In this document: positions 50,762-59,270 of the stretch, piece after piece | Layout: each line of letters begins with the position of its first letter | How positions within the stretch are numbered: position 1 is the first letter of the stretch | NCBI GenBank assembly: GCA_035690885.1 | Contig: DASSKC010000060.1 | Span: 1 to 64,000, forward strand | Direction of reading: 5' to 3' | DNA: 64,000 bases | Source: Oleiagrimonas sp035690885 | GTDB lineage: Bacteria > Pseudomonadota > Gammaproteobacteria > Xanthomonadales > Rhodanobacteraceae | The notes under the pieces: model-generated | The model's database searches: none | Told to the model about the DNA's origin: nothing | The model's input: only the letters and a program-made list of their open reading frames with translations | Program-made: the position numbers and the translations under genes

Positions 50762-53041
50762 ATGATCACGAACATGTCCCTGAAGCCGTGCCGTCGGGAA
50801 GGCCGGATTGTCCGCGTTGTGATGAAAGCGTTTTGTCTGGGTACAGCGGGGATGACGTTGTTGCTGCTTGCACGGGCTGCACATGCCGCAACGGTGGTGA
50901 CGAACACGCTCGTCAGTCACGCCGACGACGCCCGCACCCACGTCCCGGTGACGTTCGGTCAGATATTGAAGTCCGGTGATGTGCCGCACGGCACGCACCT
51001 GACGGCAATATTGGGTGGCCAACCCGTGCCGCTGCAGGTGGACGTCAAGGCGACCAATCCGGACGGCAGTCTGCGGCACGCGGTGCTGACGGTGATGGTG
51101 CCTTCGCTGCCGCGCCAGTCCGAGCTGCCGCTGCGGCTGGTCACCGAATCCGGTGCGCCGTCCGCGAAGCGCAGCGGCTCGGTCACCCTGTCGCAATTGC
51201 TACAGACGAACTACGACGCCAAGGTGTCGCTGGACATCGGCGCGAGCACCTACACCGCCGATGCACGTTCGTTGCTCGAGGCGGCGGCCAAAGCAGATGC
51301 CTGCAAGGCGTGGAACCGGCAGTGCAATGTGTGGCTTTCCGGGCCGCTGGCCAGTGCGTGGGTGGTCAATGGTCCGGTGACCGCTGCCGATGGCAGCACC
51401 AACAAGCACTTGCGCATCTACTTTGTCGTGCGCGCCTACGCTGGACGTGCGCCTGGCACGATCGGACAGATACGCACCGACATCGTCGTGGAAAATTCGC
51501 GGGCGTTCGCAGCGCAGGGACAACCGCAATACACCGCGACCCTGACTTCCGGTAGCGCGCGCTATGTCAGTCCGCGACTCACGCAGTATGCCTATACCCG
51601 CTGGCACCACGTGCTGTGGTGGAATGACGCCAGGCCGTCGGCGGTGTATCTGCGCCAGAACAACCATTACATCCAGGCAAGCAGGGCGGTTTCGCGCTAC
51701 ATGCCGTTGCAGCCGGACGCGAAGTTCCTGGCCGGCGTGCGCCAGTTCTGTGCGCCGCTGAAGCACTGCGACCAGACCAGACACATGGGCATGACCGGCG
51801 CGCAACCGGCGATCGGTCCGTTGCCGCGCTGGACCAGCGTGTACATCGTCGCTCCCGGTCAACGCGCGTACCGCTGGATGCTGGCCAATACCGACGCGCT
51901 GGGCGCCTACAGCATCCATTATCGCGATCCGGCCACCGGCTGGCCGGTCAGCATCGACAAGCATCCCTTCGTCACCATCGCCAATTGGGCGGCTGCAAAT
52001 CGCAAGGCGCAGCAAAATGATGCCGATGGCGCGAAATACCGGGCCGACCTGCTGTCGAGCTGCGTGAACAATGCGGTCGTCAGCGATTGCAATCATCCCT
52101 GGTACAGCACCGGCAACCCGTACCATTGGGACAATGCGCACCAACCGGCGGAATCCTACGTGCCCTACATGGTCACGGGGTCGTGGTACTACATGTCGGA
52201 GCTTGCCTTCGGTGCTTCGCACAATCAGGTGTGGTCCAACGAGGCCTACCGCGGATTTTCGAAGGGGCTGATCGATCGCGGGCACAGCCAGATCCGCGGC
52301 AAGGCCTGGGTGTTGCGCGAAATGGTCGACGCGGCCTGGCTGCTGCCGGACGACTATCCGCTGAAGGCCGAGTTCCGTGCCGCGGTCGAGAACTCGATCG
52401 CCGACTGGAATGCAAAATACACCAACAACCCCGGCGCCAACGCGCTGGGAGTCATGGTCGATGGTGCTTCCTACAGCATGAACGGCGGCAAGCGGAGCGG
52501 GCTTGCGCCGTGGCAACACAACTTCCTGACCTGGTCGACGAATCATGCCGCGGAACTGGGTTTCGCCGGAGCGGCCAAACTGCGGGACTGGCTGGCGAAG
52601 TTCGAAATCGGTCTGATGACCGATTGGCAGAACAACCCGAAACACGGTTATTGCTGGTTGGAGGCCTCGGCCTACAACATCCAGGTCCTCGACGCGTCCG
52701 GGCGCTGGTTTCCGTCCTATTCGGCCGTGTACAAGGCGACATTTCCCACGCTGGCAGGCTTGGCATGCAACTCGTCCGACATGGTCGCGGCGATGGGCAA
52801 GCTGGAGAACAAACCGTGGAAGGCGGGAAAGATGTCCGGGTATCCAAGCTCGGCGACCGGGTTTCCGGCCAACTTCCAGATCGGCGTCGCGGCCGCGGCC
52901 GACAGTGGCCTGCCGAACGCGAAGGAGGCCTGGCGGATTTTCCAGTCACGCAGCGTGAAACCCTCGCCACCACATGCCTACAAGAACTATCCGAACTACG
53001 CGATCTGGCCGCGCTGGCTGTCACCCGGATCAGTGCAGTGA
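50762..53041 (+). CDS. Large secreted protein, RIFT-barrel/toroid-like, putative polysaccharide-active enzyme
   Basis: A 759-residue exported protein with a signal peptide (LGTAGMTLLLLARAAHA, cleaved near residue 43). The region after it (THVPVTFGQILKSGDVPHG ... NPDGSLRHAVLTVMVP) resembles the N-terminal RIFT-barrel of exo-rhamnogalacturonan-lyase/YetA-like proteins; the C-terminal 350 residues are helical with many aromatic residues, as in alpha/alpha toroids of glycan lyases and hydrolases. No catalytic residue can be assigned. The start at 50762 has GGGAGG upstream. Divergent from a PEP-CTERM gene inside an exopolysaccharide locus, it may trim or modify the polymer. Its last 12 bases overlap the converging small membrane protein gene. 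Confidence 0.7.
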   Translation: MITNMSLKPCRREGRIVRVVMKAFCLGTAGMTLLLLARAAHAATVVTNTLVSHADDARTHVPVTFGQILKSGDVPHGTHLTAILGGQPVPLQVDVKATNPDGSLRHAVLTVMVPSLPRQSELPLRLVTESGAPSAKRSGSVTLSQLLQTNYDAKVSLDIGASTYTADARSLLEAAAKADACKAWNRQCNVWLSGPLASAWVVNGPVTAADGSTNKHLRIYFVVRAYAGRAPGTIGQIRTDIVVENSRAFAAQGQPQYTATLTSGSARYVSPRLTQYAYTRWHHVLWWNDARPSAVYLRQNNHYIQASRAVSRYMPLQPDAKFLAGVRQFCAPLKHCDQTRHMGMTGAQPAIGPLPRWTSVYIVAPGQRAYRWMLANTDALGAYSIHYRDPATGWPVSIDKHPFVTIANWAAANRKAQQNDADGAKYRADLLSSCVNNAVVSDCNHPWYSTGNPYHWDNAHQPAESYVPYMVTGSWYYMSELAFGASHNQVWSNEAYRGFSKGLIDRGHSQIRGKAWVLREMVDAAWLLPDDYPLKAEFRAAVENSIADWNAKYTNNPGANALGVMVDGASYSMNGGKRSGLAPWQHNFLTWSTNHAAELGFAGAAKLRDWLAKFEIGLMTDWQNNPKHGYCWLEASAYNIQVLDASGRWFPSYSAVYKATFPTLAGLACNSSDMVAAMGKLENKPWKAGKMSGYPSSATGFPANFQIGVAAAADSGLPNAKEAWRIFQSRSVKPSPPHAYKNYPNYAIWPRWLSPGSVQ

Positions 53042-53236
53042 TCCGACCAGCGAGAGCAGCAAGATGATCGCGATACCGATGATCCAGCCGGCGGACATCA
53101 CCATGGCCAGACGTTGGATGCGGATATTCTTCAGCCGCCAGATGAAGTCGGAAAGCAACCACCACAAGCCGGTGAACACCAGCACCGCGAACCAACCCCA
53201 GCCGAGGTGGCCATGTATCCAGAAAAAATCGCTCAT
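53030..53236 (-). CDS. Small two-helix membrane protein next to the second decarboxylase
   Basis: A 68-residue protein with two membrane segments (about residues 14-28 and 46-64) separated by a short basic loop (RLKNIRIQRL), and no recognised family. Its ATG overlaps the stop of the decarboxylase gene (ATGA), so the two are translationally coupled; its 3' end overlaps the converging gene by 12 bases. The tight coupling suggests it works with the decarboxylase. Confidence 0.75.
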   Translation of the reverse strand: MSDFFWIHGHLGWGWFAVLVFTGLWWLLSDFIWRLKNIRIQRLAMVMSAGWIIGIAIILLLSLVGSLH

Positions 53237-53922
53237 GACGAATGCACGCCATCGGCCACCGGCGTCTCCCCGGCGAGCACGCGATCACCCACCTTTACCA
53301 GCAGGTTCGCGCTGGCTGGCAGCTCCAGAACCACGGTACTGCCGAGCAGGATCCTGCCGATGCGCTGGCCGCGCAGGATGTCGTCGCCTTCGTTTACCCA
53401 TGTCTCGATGCGCCGCGCCGCCAGGCTGGTGATCAGGCGGACCGCCACCTCGACGGTTTGCGACGCGATCACGACGCGGGTCTGCACCGGACACGGTTTG
53501 TCCCTCAGGAACGCAAACTCGCGTCCTTCGCCATCCATGAAATCTTCACCATGGGACTGCACGCTTTGTACTTTTCCGCACAATGGGCTGCGCTGCACGT
53601 GCATGTCCCAAAGACTCAGTGCGATCACGAGGTAGCGCGTGCCGGCACGGACGTCTGCACTGGTCACCAGGCCGTCTGCGGGCGCCAGCATGCTGGTTCC
53701 CGCGGGCGGCTGGCGTTCCGGATCGCGATAAAAATGATGCACGAAGGCGGAATGGAAGCGCCCATGTTTGAGCCAGCCCCGTATCTGTGTTTCCGGCCAG
53801 CGCTTGCGCTCAGGCAACCATCGTCGTACCAGTGGCGAGGGGTGCGGATAGCAAACAAACCACAGCGTGAGCGCCGCCACCAATGCCGCAAGGATCACCA
53901 CTTGCACCACCAGCACGGTCAT
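53233..53922 (-). CDS. Phosphatidylserine decarboxylase-like protein (second paralogue)
   Basis: A 229-residue protein with an N-terminal membrane helix (about residues 4-22) and a decarboxylase domain. The catalytic elements are intact: Asp in LAPADGLVTS, His in LWDMHVQRSPLCG, and the self-cleavage site ILLGST with Ser195. It differs from the housekeeping Psd at 18837-19673 in length and N-terminus and resembles the short archaetidylserine-type decarboxylases. The ATG at 53922 has GGAG at good spacing; a GTG at 53931 is less likely. It lies inside the PEP-CTERM locus. Role in lipid supply for exosortase anchoring is a hypothesis (see findings). Confidence 0.88.
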   Translation of the reverse strand: MTVLVVQVVILAALVAALTLWFVCYPHPSPLVRRWLPERKRWPETQIRGWLKHGRFHSAFVHHFYRDPERQPPAGTSMLAPADGLVTSADVRAGTRYLVIALSLWDMHVQRSPLCGKVQSVQSHGEDFMDGEGREFAFLRDKPCPVQTRVVIASQTVEVAVRLITSLAARRIETWVNEGDDILRGQRIGRILLGSTVVLELPASANLLVKVGDRVLAGETPVADGVHSS

Positions 53923-54217
53923 CGGCGACACTCCGATTCACAAGCGCTGGCATTGCGCATCCATTCGCGGGCATTTGCACATCGTGACATGGTCGTTCCC
54001 CTGCACTGGTTCATCCGTCAAACGACTGGCACCGTGGCGGCGCGCGCAGTCGGGACGGGGTCGTTTCGTCATGCATACTATATGACAGACATCGGGGACT
54101 CCTTGATGGTTTCGTCGCGACGACACTTGCCGTCGCGACTCCGGAGCCACGATCAGGGTTCGGCTGAACGGCAGCAGGGGGTTGCCATGACAACGTGGAA
54201 CATCATCGGGATCGCGC

Positions 54218-55660
54218 ATGAGTCTGCGTAGCGACGTCCTGCATTCTCTCAAGTGGCTGGCCGGCTTGCGCTTTTCCGGTCAGCTGGTGGCGTGGGCCGT
54301 CACCCTGGTGGTCATCCGCATCCTCGATCCGTCCGATTACGGGTTGATGGCCATCGCGCAGGTGATGATCGGCTTTGCCGCGCTGTTTCGCGAGATGGGC
54401 TTGTATTCGGCCATGGTGCAAGTGCGTGAGCTGCAGGCACGCCAGGTCGAGCAGGCGTTCGGGTTGCTGCTTGTCGGCAATTGCGTGATTTACGTCATCC
54501 TGTTCGTCAGTGCACCGTGGTTCGCGACGTTCTTCGGTTACGCGCCACTGACCAATATCGTGCGCGTGCTCGGCATCGAGTTTCCGCTGGCGGCGTTCGG
54601 CGTGGTGCAGGATGCGATGCTCAGTCGCGGCATGAAGTTCAAGCGCAAGTCGTTCGTGAATCTGGCCGTGACCTTTGGCAACGCATTCACGACGCTGGGT
54701 TTTGCGCTGTCCGGGGCCGGCGTCTGGGCACTGGTCTACGGACATCTTGCCGGTTCGGTGATTCGCTCCGTCGGCCTGGTCGTTGCCGCACGGCACTGGT
54801 GCTGGCCGCGCTTTTCGCACAAGGGCATGGCCGGGATGCTGCGTTTCGGCAGTTTCATGACGGCCAATCGCGTGCTCTGGTACGTGTACTCCCGTGCCGA
54901 TGTCTTCATCATCGGCAAGATCCTGGGGACGCATGCATTGGGCTTTTATTCCATTGCGATGCAGTTGGCGTCGATGCCCATGCAGAAAGTCGGCGGGTTG
55001 CTGAATCAGGTCGGTCTGGTCGCGTATTCATCGGTGCAGACGGATTTGAGCGTGGTCCGTTCGCATTTTCTGAAGGTGGTGCGCACGCTCAGTTTTGTTT
55101 CCTTCCCCGTGTTCTGGGGTATGTCCAGCGTTTCTCCGGAACTGGTCAACGTGGTGCTGGGGCAGCGCTGGGCTGCAGCCATCATTCCGTTGCAGTTGCT
55201 GGGCCTGGTGATGCCCTTGCGCATGGTGGCGCATGGCAACAGCGAGGCGTTGCCGGCCATCGGCAAGCCGCATCTGGGGACGGCGTATCAGCTCATGGCG
55301 GTGTTGCTGATGCCGCCGGCGTTTTTCATCGGTGCGTGGTACGGAGGCATCGTGGGTGCTGCGCTGGCCTGGATCATTGCCTACCCGATTCTGATGCTGG
55401 TCCAGCTGCGCATCACCTTGCGCCCGCTCGGCCTGGCCTACCGCGATTACTTCGCATCCATGGCGGGTCCGGCCACGGGCGCGGCGATCATGTATCTGGT
55501 TGTCGCCGTGGTGCGCTGGACGGTTGCCGGGCCGCTGCTTGCCCCCGTTGCCGGACTGGTGCTTCTGGTTGTCGTCGGCGTGTTGGCCTACGCTGCATTC
55601 ATGTGGTTCGTCCGGCGTGTCGATTGCCATGAGGCCATCGCTCTGGCGCGCGCCAAATGA
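54218..55660 (+). CDS. Wzx-like polysaccharide flippase
   Basis: A 480-residue membrane protein with about 12-14 hydrophobic helices, of the polysaccharide-transport (MATE/MVF) superfamily; it flips lipid-linked oligosaccharide across the inner membrane. Motifs such as VTLVVIRILDPSDYGLMAIA at the N-terminus and SRADVFIIGKILGTHALGFYS in the middle are typical of WzxC-like proteins. It begins at ATG 54218. The 295-base gap upstream contains GTCAT-N9-ATGAC (54069-54087), a possible operator, and no gene. It converges on the sulfotransferase-ended operon. Confidence 0.9.
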   Translation: MSLRSDVLHSLKWLAGLRFSGQLVAWAVTLVVIRILDPSDYGLMAIAQVMIGFAALFREMGLYSAMVQVRELQARQVEQAFGLLLVGNCVIYVILFVSAPWFATFFGYAPLTNIVRVLGIEFPLAAFGVVQDAMLSRGMKFKRKSFVNLAVTFGNAFTTLGFALSGAGVWALVYGHLAGSVIRSVGLVVAARHWCWPRFSHKGMAGMLRFGSFMTANRVLWYVYSRADVFIIGKILGTHALGFYSIAMQLASMPMQKVGGLLNQVGLVAYSSVQTDLSVVRSHFLKVVRTLSFVSFPVFWGMSSVSPELVNVVLGQRWAAAIIPLQLLGLVMPLRMVAHGNSEALPAIGKPHLGTAYQLMAVLLMPPAFFIGAWYGGIVGAALAWIIAYPILMLVQLRITLRPLGLAYRDYFASMAGPATGAAIMYLVVAVVRWTVAGPLLAPVAGLVLLVVVGVLAYAAFMWFVRRVDCHEAIALARAK

Positions 55661-55712
55661 TCGAGCCGGCTTCGGCGCCCGGGACCCCCTGAACAATGCC
55701 GCCTGCGTGGAG

Positions 55713-56663
55713 TTACTTGTGTTCGGGAATCGACGGGACGACCTTTCGCGCCCAGTGCCACGTTTCCCGACTGAGCTTGTCGTGCGCTGCGTAAACGCCA
55801 CGCATGCACGCTGACGGGCGATGGGCGATACCGGTCAGTGGGTAACCGGCCTCATGCAGCGCATCACCGGCGACCCCTTCGAAAATGGCTTGGGCGGCCG
55901 GCGTCATCTTGCGTCGCCACCCCTCGATCTTGTCCGTCTTGAGCAGCTTCGCGTCGATCACGAAGCGTTCCGTGGCCGGCCCCGACGCTCCGGCCACGAA
56001 GGCTTCAAGTGCCGCCATCGAGAGCTCGGGTTTGGCGAGCAGGTCTTCATAGCGGATTTCCAGATATCGTGCCGACATGCGTCGTGCCGCCGCTCGCGTT
56101 CGGTGCAGGTATTGGCGCCACAGGCGCGCTGCCGCGTAAGTGTTCTGACGGCCCCAGACCATGTTCTTGTGTGACAGCGCGCAATCGCGGCCGTCGCGTA
56201 TCACGTGCACGACCCGGCAGGTCGGGAATGTCGCATTCAGCCAATCGAGGTGGCGCCCGAATTGCGGGTTCTTGCTGCCGATCCGGCGTTTGCCCGTCTG
56301 CTCGGCAACCTGCTGCAGTATGTCCATCACGATGGCCGCGAACGTCGGGCCGGTGCGGGCCACCCGGTGCCAATCGATGTCGACCGAATAGTTGCGCTGC
56401 AGTATGGGAAAGAACGGATCCGCGCGCAGATTCCGCAGCAGGCGCTGATGATTCCTGGCCAGGTTCAAGTCGCCGTAGCGCGAGAGATGAAGGCCCATGG
56501 ACAGGATGAATTGTCCTTCGTTGACGAAACCGGCATCCAGGTAATCGCGGAACAACGTATTGACCCACGTGGTGCCTGACCGGGCGAAACCCGTGACGAA
56601 GATCGGCGAGTCGGTTTGTGCGATGGCACGCGGCGGTGTGGATGCAGCAGCTGACATGTTCAT
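55713..56663 (-). CDS. PAPS-dependent sulfotransferase
   Basis: A 316-residue sulfotransferase. The 5'-phosphosulfate-binding loop is FVTGFARSGTTWVNTLF (residues 22-38) and the 3'-phosphate-binding region is VVHVIRDGRDCALS; YLEIRYEDLLAKPE is the usual following strand. It transfers sulfate from PAPS to a hydroxyl, here probably on the exopolysaccharide or its glycans, because it is the last gene of a coupled polysaccharide operon (start overlaps the stop of the preceding glycosyltransferase by ATGA). No PAPS-synthesis genes are in the window. Confidence 0.9.
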   Translation of the reverse strand: MNMSAAASTPPRAIAQTDSPIFVTGFARSGTTWVNTLFRDYLDAGFVNEGQFILSMGLHLSRYGDLNLARNHQRLLRNLRADPFFPILQRNYSVDIDWHRVARTGPTFAAIVMDILQQVAEQTGKRRIGSKNPQFGRHLDWLNATFPTCRVVHVIRDGRDCALSHKNMVWGRQNTYAAARLWRQYLHRTRAAARRMSARYLEIRYEDLLAKPELSMAALEAFVAGASGPATERFVIDAKLLKTDKIEGWRRKMTPAAQAIFEGVAGDALHEAGYPLTGIAHRPSACMRGVYAAHDKLSRETWHWARKVVPSIPEHK

Positions 56664-57925
56664 CGTGACGCTCTCCGTGGTTCGTGCGCGCTCACTTGAT
56701 CGAGCAAGCGTGCCAGTGATGCCGCACCTTCACTTCGCGCATGCCTTGCGACCACGTCGCGCCGCGCTTGGGGTGCCTGGCCTGATCTCAAAGCGCCGAT
56801 GAACGACGCCAGTCGCGAAGCCATGGCGCCGACGTCGTCGGGTGTCACCAGCTCCGCGCCGCCGGTTTCGCGCAGCAGGGCGGCGGTGTCGCCGTGCTCG
56901 CCCACGAGGGCGAAAATGGGCCGGTCGATGCGCAGGTACTCGTAGACTTTTGCCGGAATCTGCCGGTCGAATCGTTCACCCTGGAACAACAGCAAGGCGT
57001 CGGCCCGGGCTTGTTCCGCCAGCGCCTCGCGGTTGGAGACAGGTGGCGCGAGCGTGACCATGTCGTCGAGTCCGAGTCGCCGGATGTCATTGCTGTAGGT
57101 TGCGTTGGAACCACTTGCGCGCAGCACGATGCGCAGGTCGGTTGCGTTGACCTGGTGCGCGCCCTTGAGCCGTGCAAGGGCCTTGAAGAACGGCAACGGG
57201 TTGCGTCCTTCGGGGTATAGCAGGCCGCTGTGCAGCAGGACCAGAGGCCTGTGCTCGTGTATCGGAACAGGTGCCGGGAGGTCGGTAAATGCCGTTTCGT
57301 CGTAGCCATTGCCGATGACGGCCAGGCGGCCTTGTGCATCCAGTTGCGGAAAATGCCGGGCACATGCGCGCATCGCTCCGGGTGTGGTGAACACCACGCG
57401 CGAGGCGCGTTCCATCACGCGTCGCTCCCAACGCAGCTGCGATGCGACCGAGAATGGATTGGCACTCGACACCGAACTGGACACCGGGTCCCTGAAATCG
57501 GCAATCCATGGCAGGCCGGTCATGTGCTGCAGCGTGTGCGCGATGCAATGCGCCGTCATGATGGGGTAGGTGGACCAGATCGCGCGCACCCCGTGGCGAC
57601 GTATCAGGCGCAGTCCCTGCAATACCGCCGCCGGCCACCATGAACGCCAGCGGTCGGGTTGGGCCAGAAATCCGGGGTACTTGCCGGCGATGCCGAAATG
57701 ACGGCGCGCATCGAATGCCAGCGCACGGTGTATCGGGCAACCGGGCGGAAGCAATGCCTCGTCGACCGGCGCCGTTTGCGGATAGGCCATGGGGTGTGCC
57801 GACAACACGACGGGATGCCAACCCGACGCCGGCAAGTAACGCGAGAACCCGAGGGTGCGCAAGTGCCCGCTTCCCATGGCCGCAGGTGGAAAGTGATACG
57901 CGATCAACAAGACGCTGCTTTCCAT
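56660..57925 (-). CDS. Glycosyltransferase, GT-B fold (GT4-like)
   Basis: A 421-residue glycosyltransferase of the GT-B type. The N-terminal half contains LLIAYHFPPAAMGSGHLRTLGFSRYL, typical of the Glyco_transf_4 acceptor domain, and the C-terminal half the donor-binding segment RFDRQIPAKVYEYLRIDRPIFALV. The classical EX7E motif is altered. The start at 57925 has AGGGGG upstream; an in-frame start at 57949 is the alternative. It lies between the O-ligase and the sulfotransferase genes and is coupled to the latter. Sugar specificity unknown. Confidence 0.85.
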   Translation of the reverse strand: MESSVLLIAYHFPPAAMGSGHLRTLGFSRYLPASGWHPVVLSAHPMAYPQTAPVDEALLPPGCPIHRALAFDARRHFGIAGKYPGFLAQPDRWRSWWPAAVLQGLRLIRRHGVRAIWSTYPIMTAHCIAHTLQHMTGLPWIADFRDPVSSSVSSANPFSVASQLRWERRVMERASRVVFTTPGAMRACARHFPQLDAQGRLAVIGNGYDETAFTDLPAPVPIHEHRPLVLLHSGLLYPEGRNPLPFFKALARLKGAHQVNATDLRIVLRASGSNATYSNDIRRLGLDDMVTLAPPVSNREALAEQARADALLLFQGERFDRQIPAKVYEYLRIDRPIFALVGEHGDTAALLRETGGAELVTPDDVGAMASRLASFIGALRSGQAPQARRDVVARHARSEGAASLARLLDQVSAHEPRRASR

Positions 57926-57926
57926 C

Positions 57927-59270
57927 TCATGTCCCCCTGATCGCGCCATGCATTTTGGTTACCGGATCGGGCAGGGCGGAAGATGCTCTCTGGTTGGTTG
58001 CAGTCATGCGCTCATCGACCGGACTCTGATCGGCAATGGTTTGCACGACGTGCCCGGCCAGCAGTGCGCACAAGGCCATCAGCTGATAGCTCAGGTCGAA
58101 ATAAGGCATGGGCAGGAACGCCCCCGCCACGACGTATGCCACCAGGCTGACTTGCAGCATGGACGCAAGGTCGAATGCCCACTTCAATGGTGGACTGCCA
58201 CGCGTCTGCTTGCGTACCCGGCTGCATTTGCGCCAGCTTGCAAGCAGCAGCCCCAGGAACAGCGCCAGTCCAGTGAAGCCCTGCTCGCCGAGAATGCGGA
58301 AGTAGATGCTGTGTATGGCTCGCGGTGTCGCGCCGGGCGGGCCGTAGCGTCCCCACATGGCACCGCTTTTGTACACCTCGAAGCCGCCGCCGAACAGCGG
58401 CCGATGGATTGCCACGTTGGCCGCGAACTTCCAGGACTCGATTCGCGTTTGCGCCGAATTGACCTTCCGTGCGTGCTGCAGCGTGTCCATGCGTGCGGTC
58501 CATTGGGGCGGCATGAAATGCCATGCCACAAAGCCCACCACGACGACGGCAAGCACCACCGCGAAACGACGCCGGCTCTTGAGGAACAAGGCACCGGCCA
58601 CGATCACCAGTGCGATCATGCCGCCGCGTGAATAGGTGCCCAGAATCGCGACGCCGGTCAGCAGCATGCTCACGCCGAGACCGATGCGCACCCACTTGCG
58701 CGCTGCGTGCAATTGCAGGTAGCGCATGAACGGAATCGTCATCGACAGTGCCAGGGCCAGGGCATTGTTGTCGGCAATGAAACTTTCGGCCGGGCCGAAG
58801 ACATGACTGTGGCCGCCCGTGAGTATCGTGAACAGGCCGCCCTTGAGCCCATAGAAGCCGAGCGACACGACGATCATCCAGACCAGCCAGTGCATTCGCT
58901 TGCGCGTGTTGACCAGCATCAAGGTGACGAAAACCATCACCAGGATTTTCAGGAACTCCATGAATTTTGCGGTCGCGGCCACCGGTTCGACTGCAAAAAC
59001 CGTGGTCACGCCGGTCCACGCCAGGAACACGAACAGAAGCACGCTGACGCTCGAGATCGGGATGCGCTTGCGCTCGCTGCTGAAAGCCAGGCCCAGCAGC
59101 GTGACGATGGCGATCAATTGCACCCACGGAAAGCCGTAGGCGAAACCATAGGTCAGGCGGTTCGGATTCATGTAACCGAGCCACGACCACACCAGCAAGC
59201 CCAGGTACGGACGCATCAGGATGAACGGGATGGCGCCCAGAATGAACAGGGCAAGCGCGATGTCACGCAT
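57927..59270 (-). CDS. Exosortase A-associated O-ligase/polymerase
   Basis: A 447-residue membrane protein with about ten helices and a large periplasmic loop (about residues 245-330), of the O-antigen ligase/Wzy superfamily. Its start MRDIALALFILGAIPFILMRPYLG with GYMNPNRLTYGFAYGFPW is the signature of the exosortase A-associated family TIGR03097, proposed to glycosylate PEP-CTERM proteins or polymerise the associated polysaccharide. Its 5' end overlaps the preceding gene by 8 bases. It gives strong evidence that the missing exosortase is of type A. Confidence 0.9.
   Translation of the reverse strand: MRDIALALFILGAIPFILMRPYLGLLVWSWLGYMNPNRLTYGFAYGFPWVQLIAIVTLLGLAFSSERKRIPISSVSVLLFVFLAWTGVTTVFAVEPVAATAKFMEFLKILVMVFVTLMLVNTRKRMHWLVWMIVVSLGFYGLKGGLFTILTGGHSHVFGPAESFIADNNALALALSMTIPFMRYLQLHAARKWVRIGLGVSMLLTGVAILGTYSRGGMIALVIVAGALFLKSRRRFAVVLAVVVVGFVAWHFMPPQWTARMDTLQHARKVNSAQTRIESWKFAANVAIHRPLFGGGFEVYKSGAMWGRYGPPGATPRAIHSIYFRILGEQGFTGLALFLGLLLASWRKCSRVRKQTRGSPPLKWAFDLASMLQVSLVAYVVAGAFLPMPYFDLSYQLMALCALLAGHVVQTIADQSPVDERMTATNQRASSALPDPVTKMHGAIRGT

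Noticed and set aside
54022..54040. Sigma-54-like TGGCACC-GTGG-CGGCG upstream of the flippase
   Set aside because: Only the GG and GC are well placed; the -12 half is poor, it is about 180 bases from the gene, and no dyad of the PrsR type is nearby.
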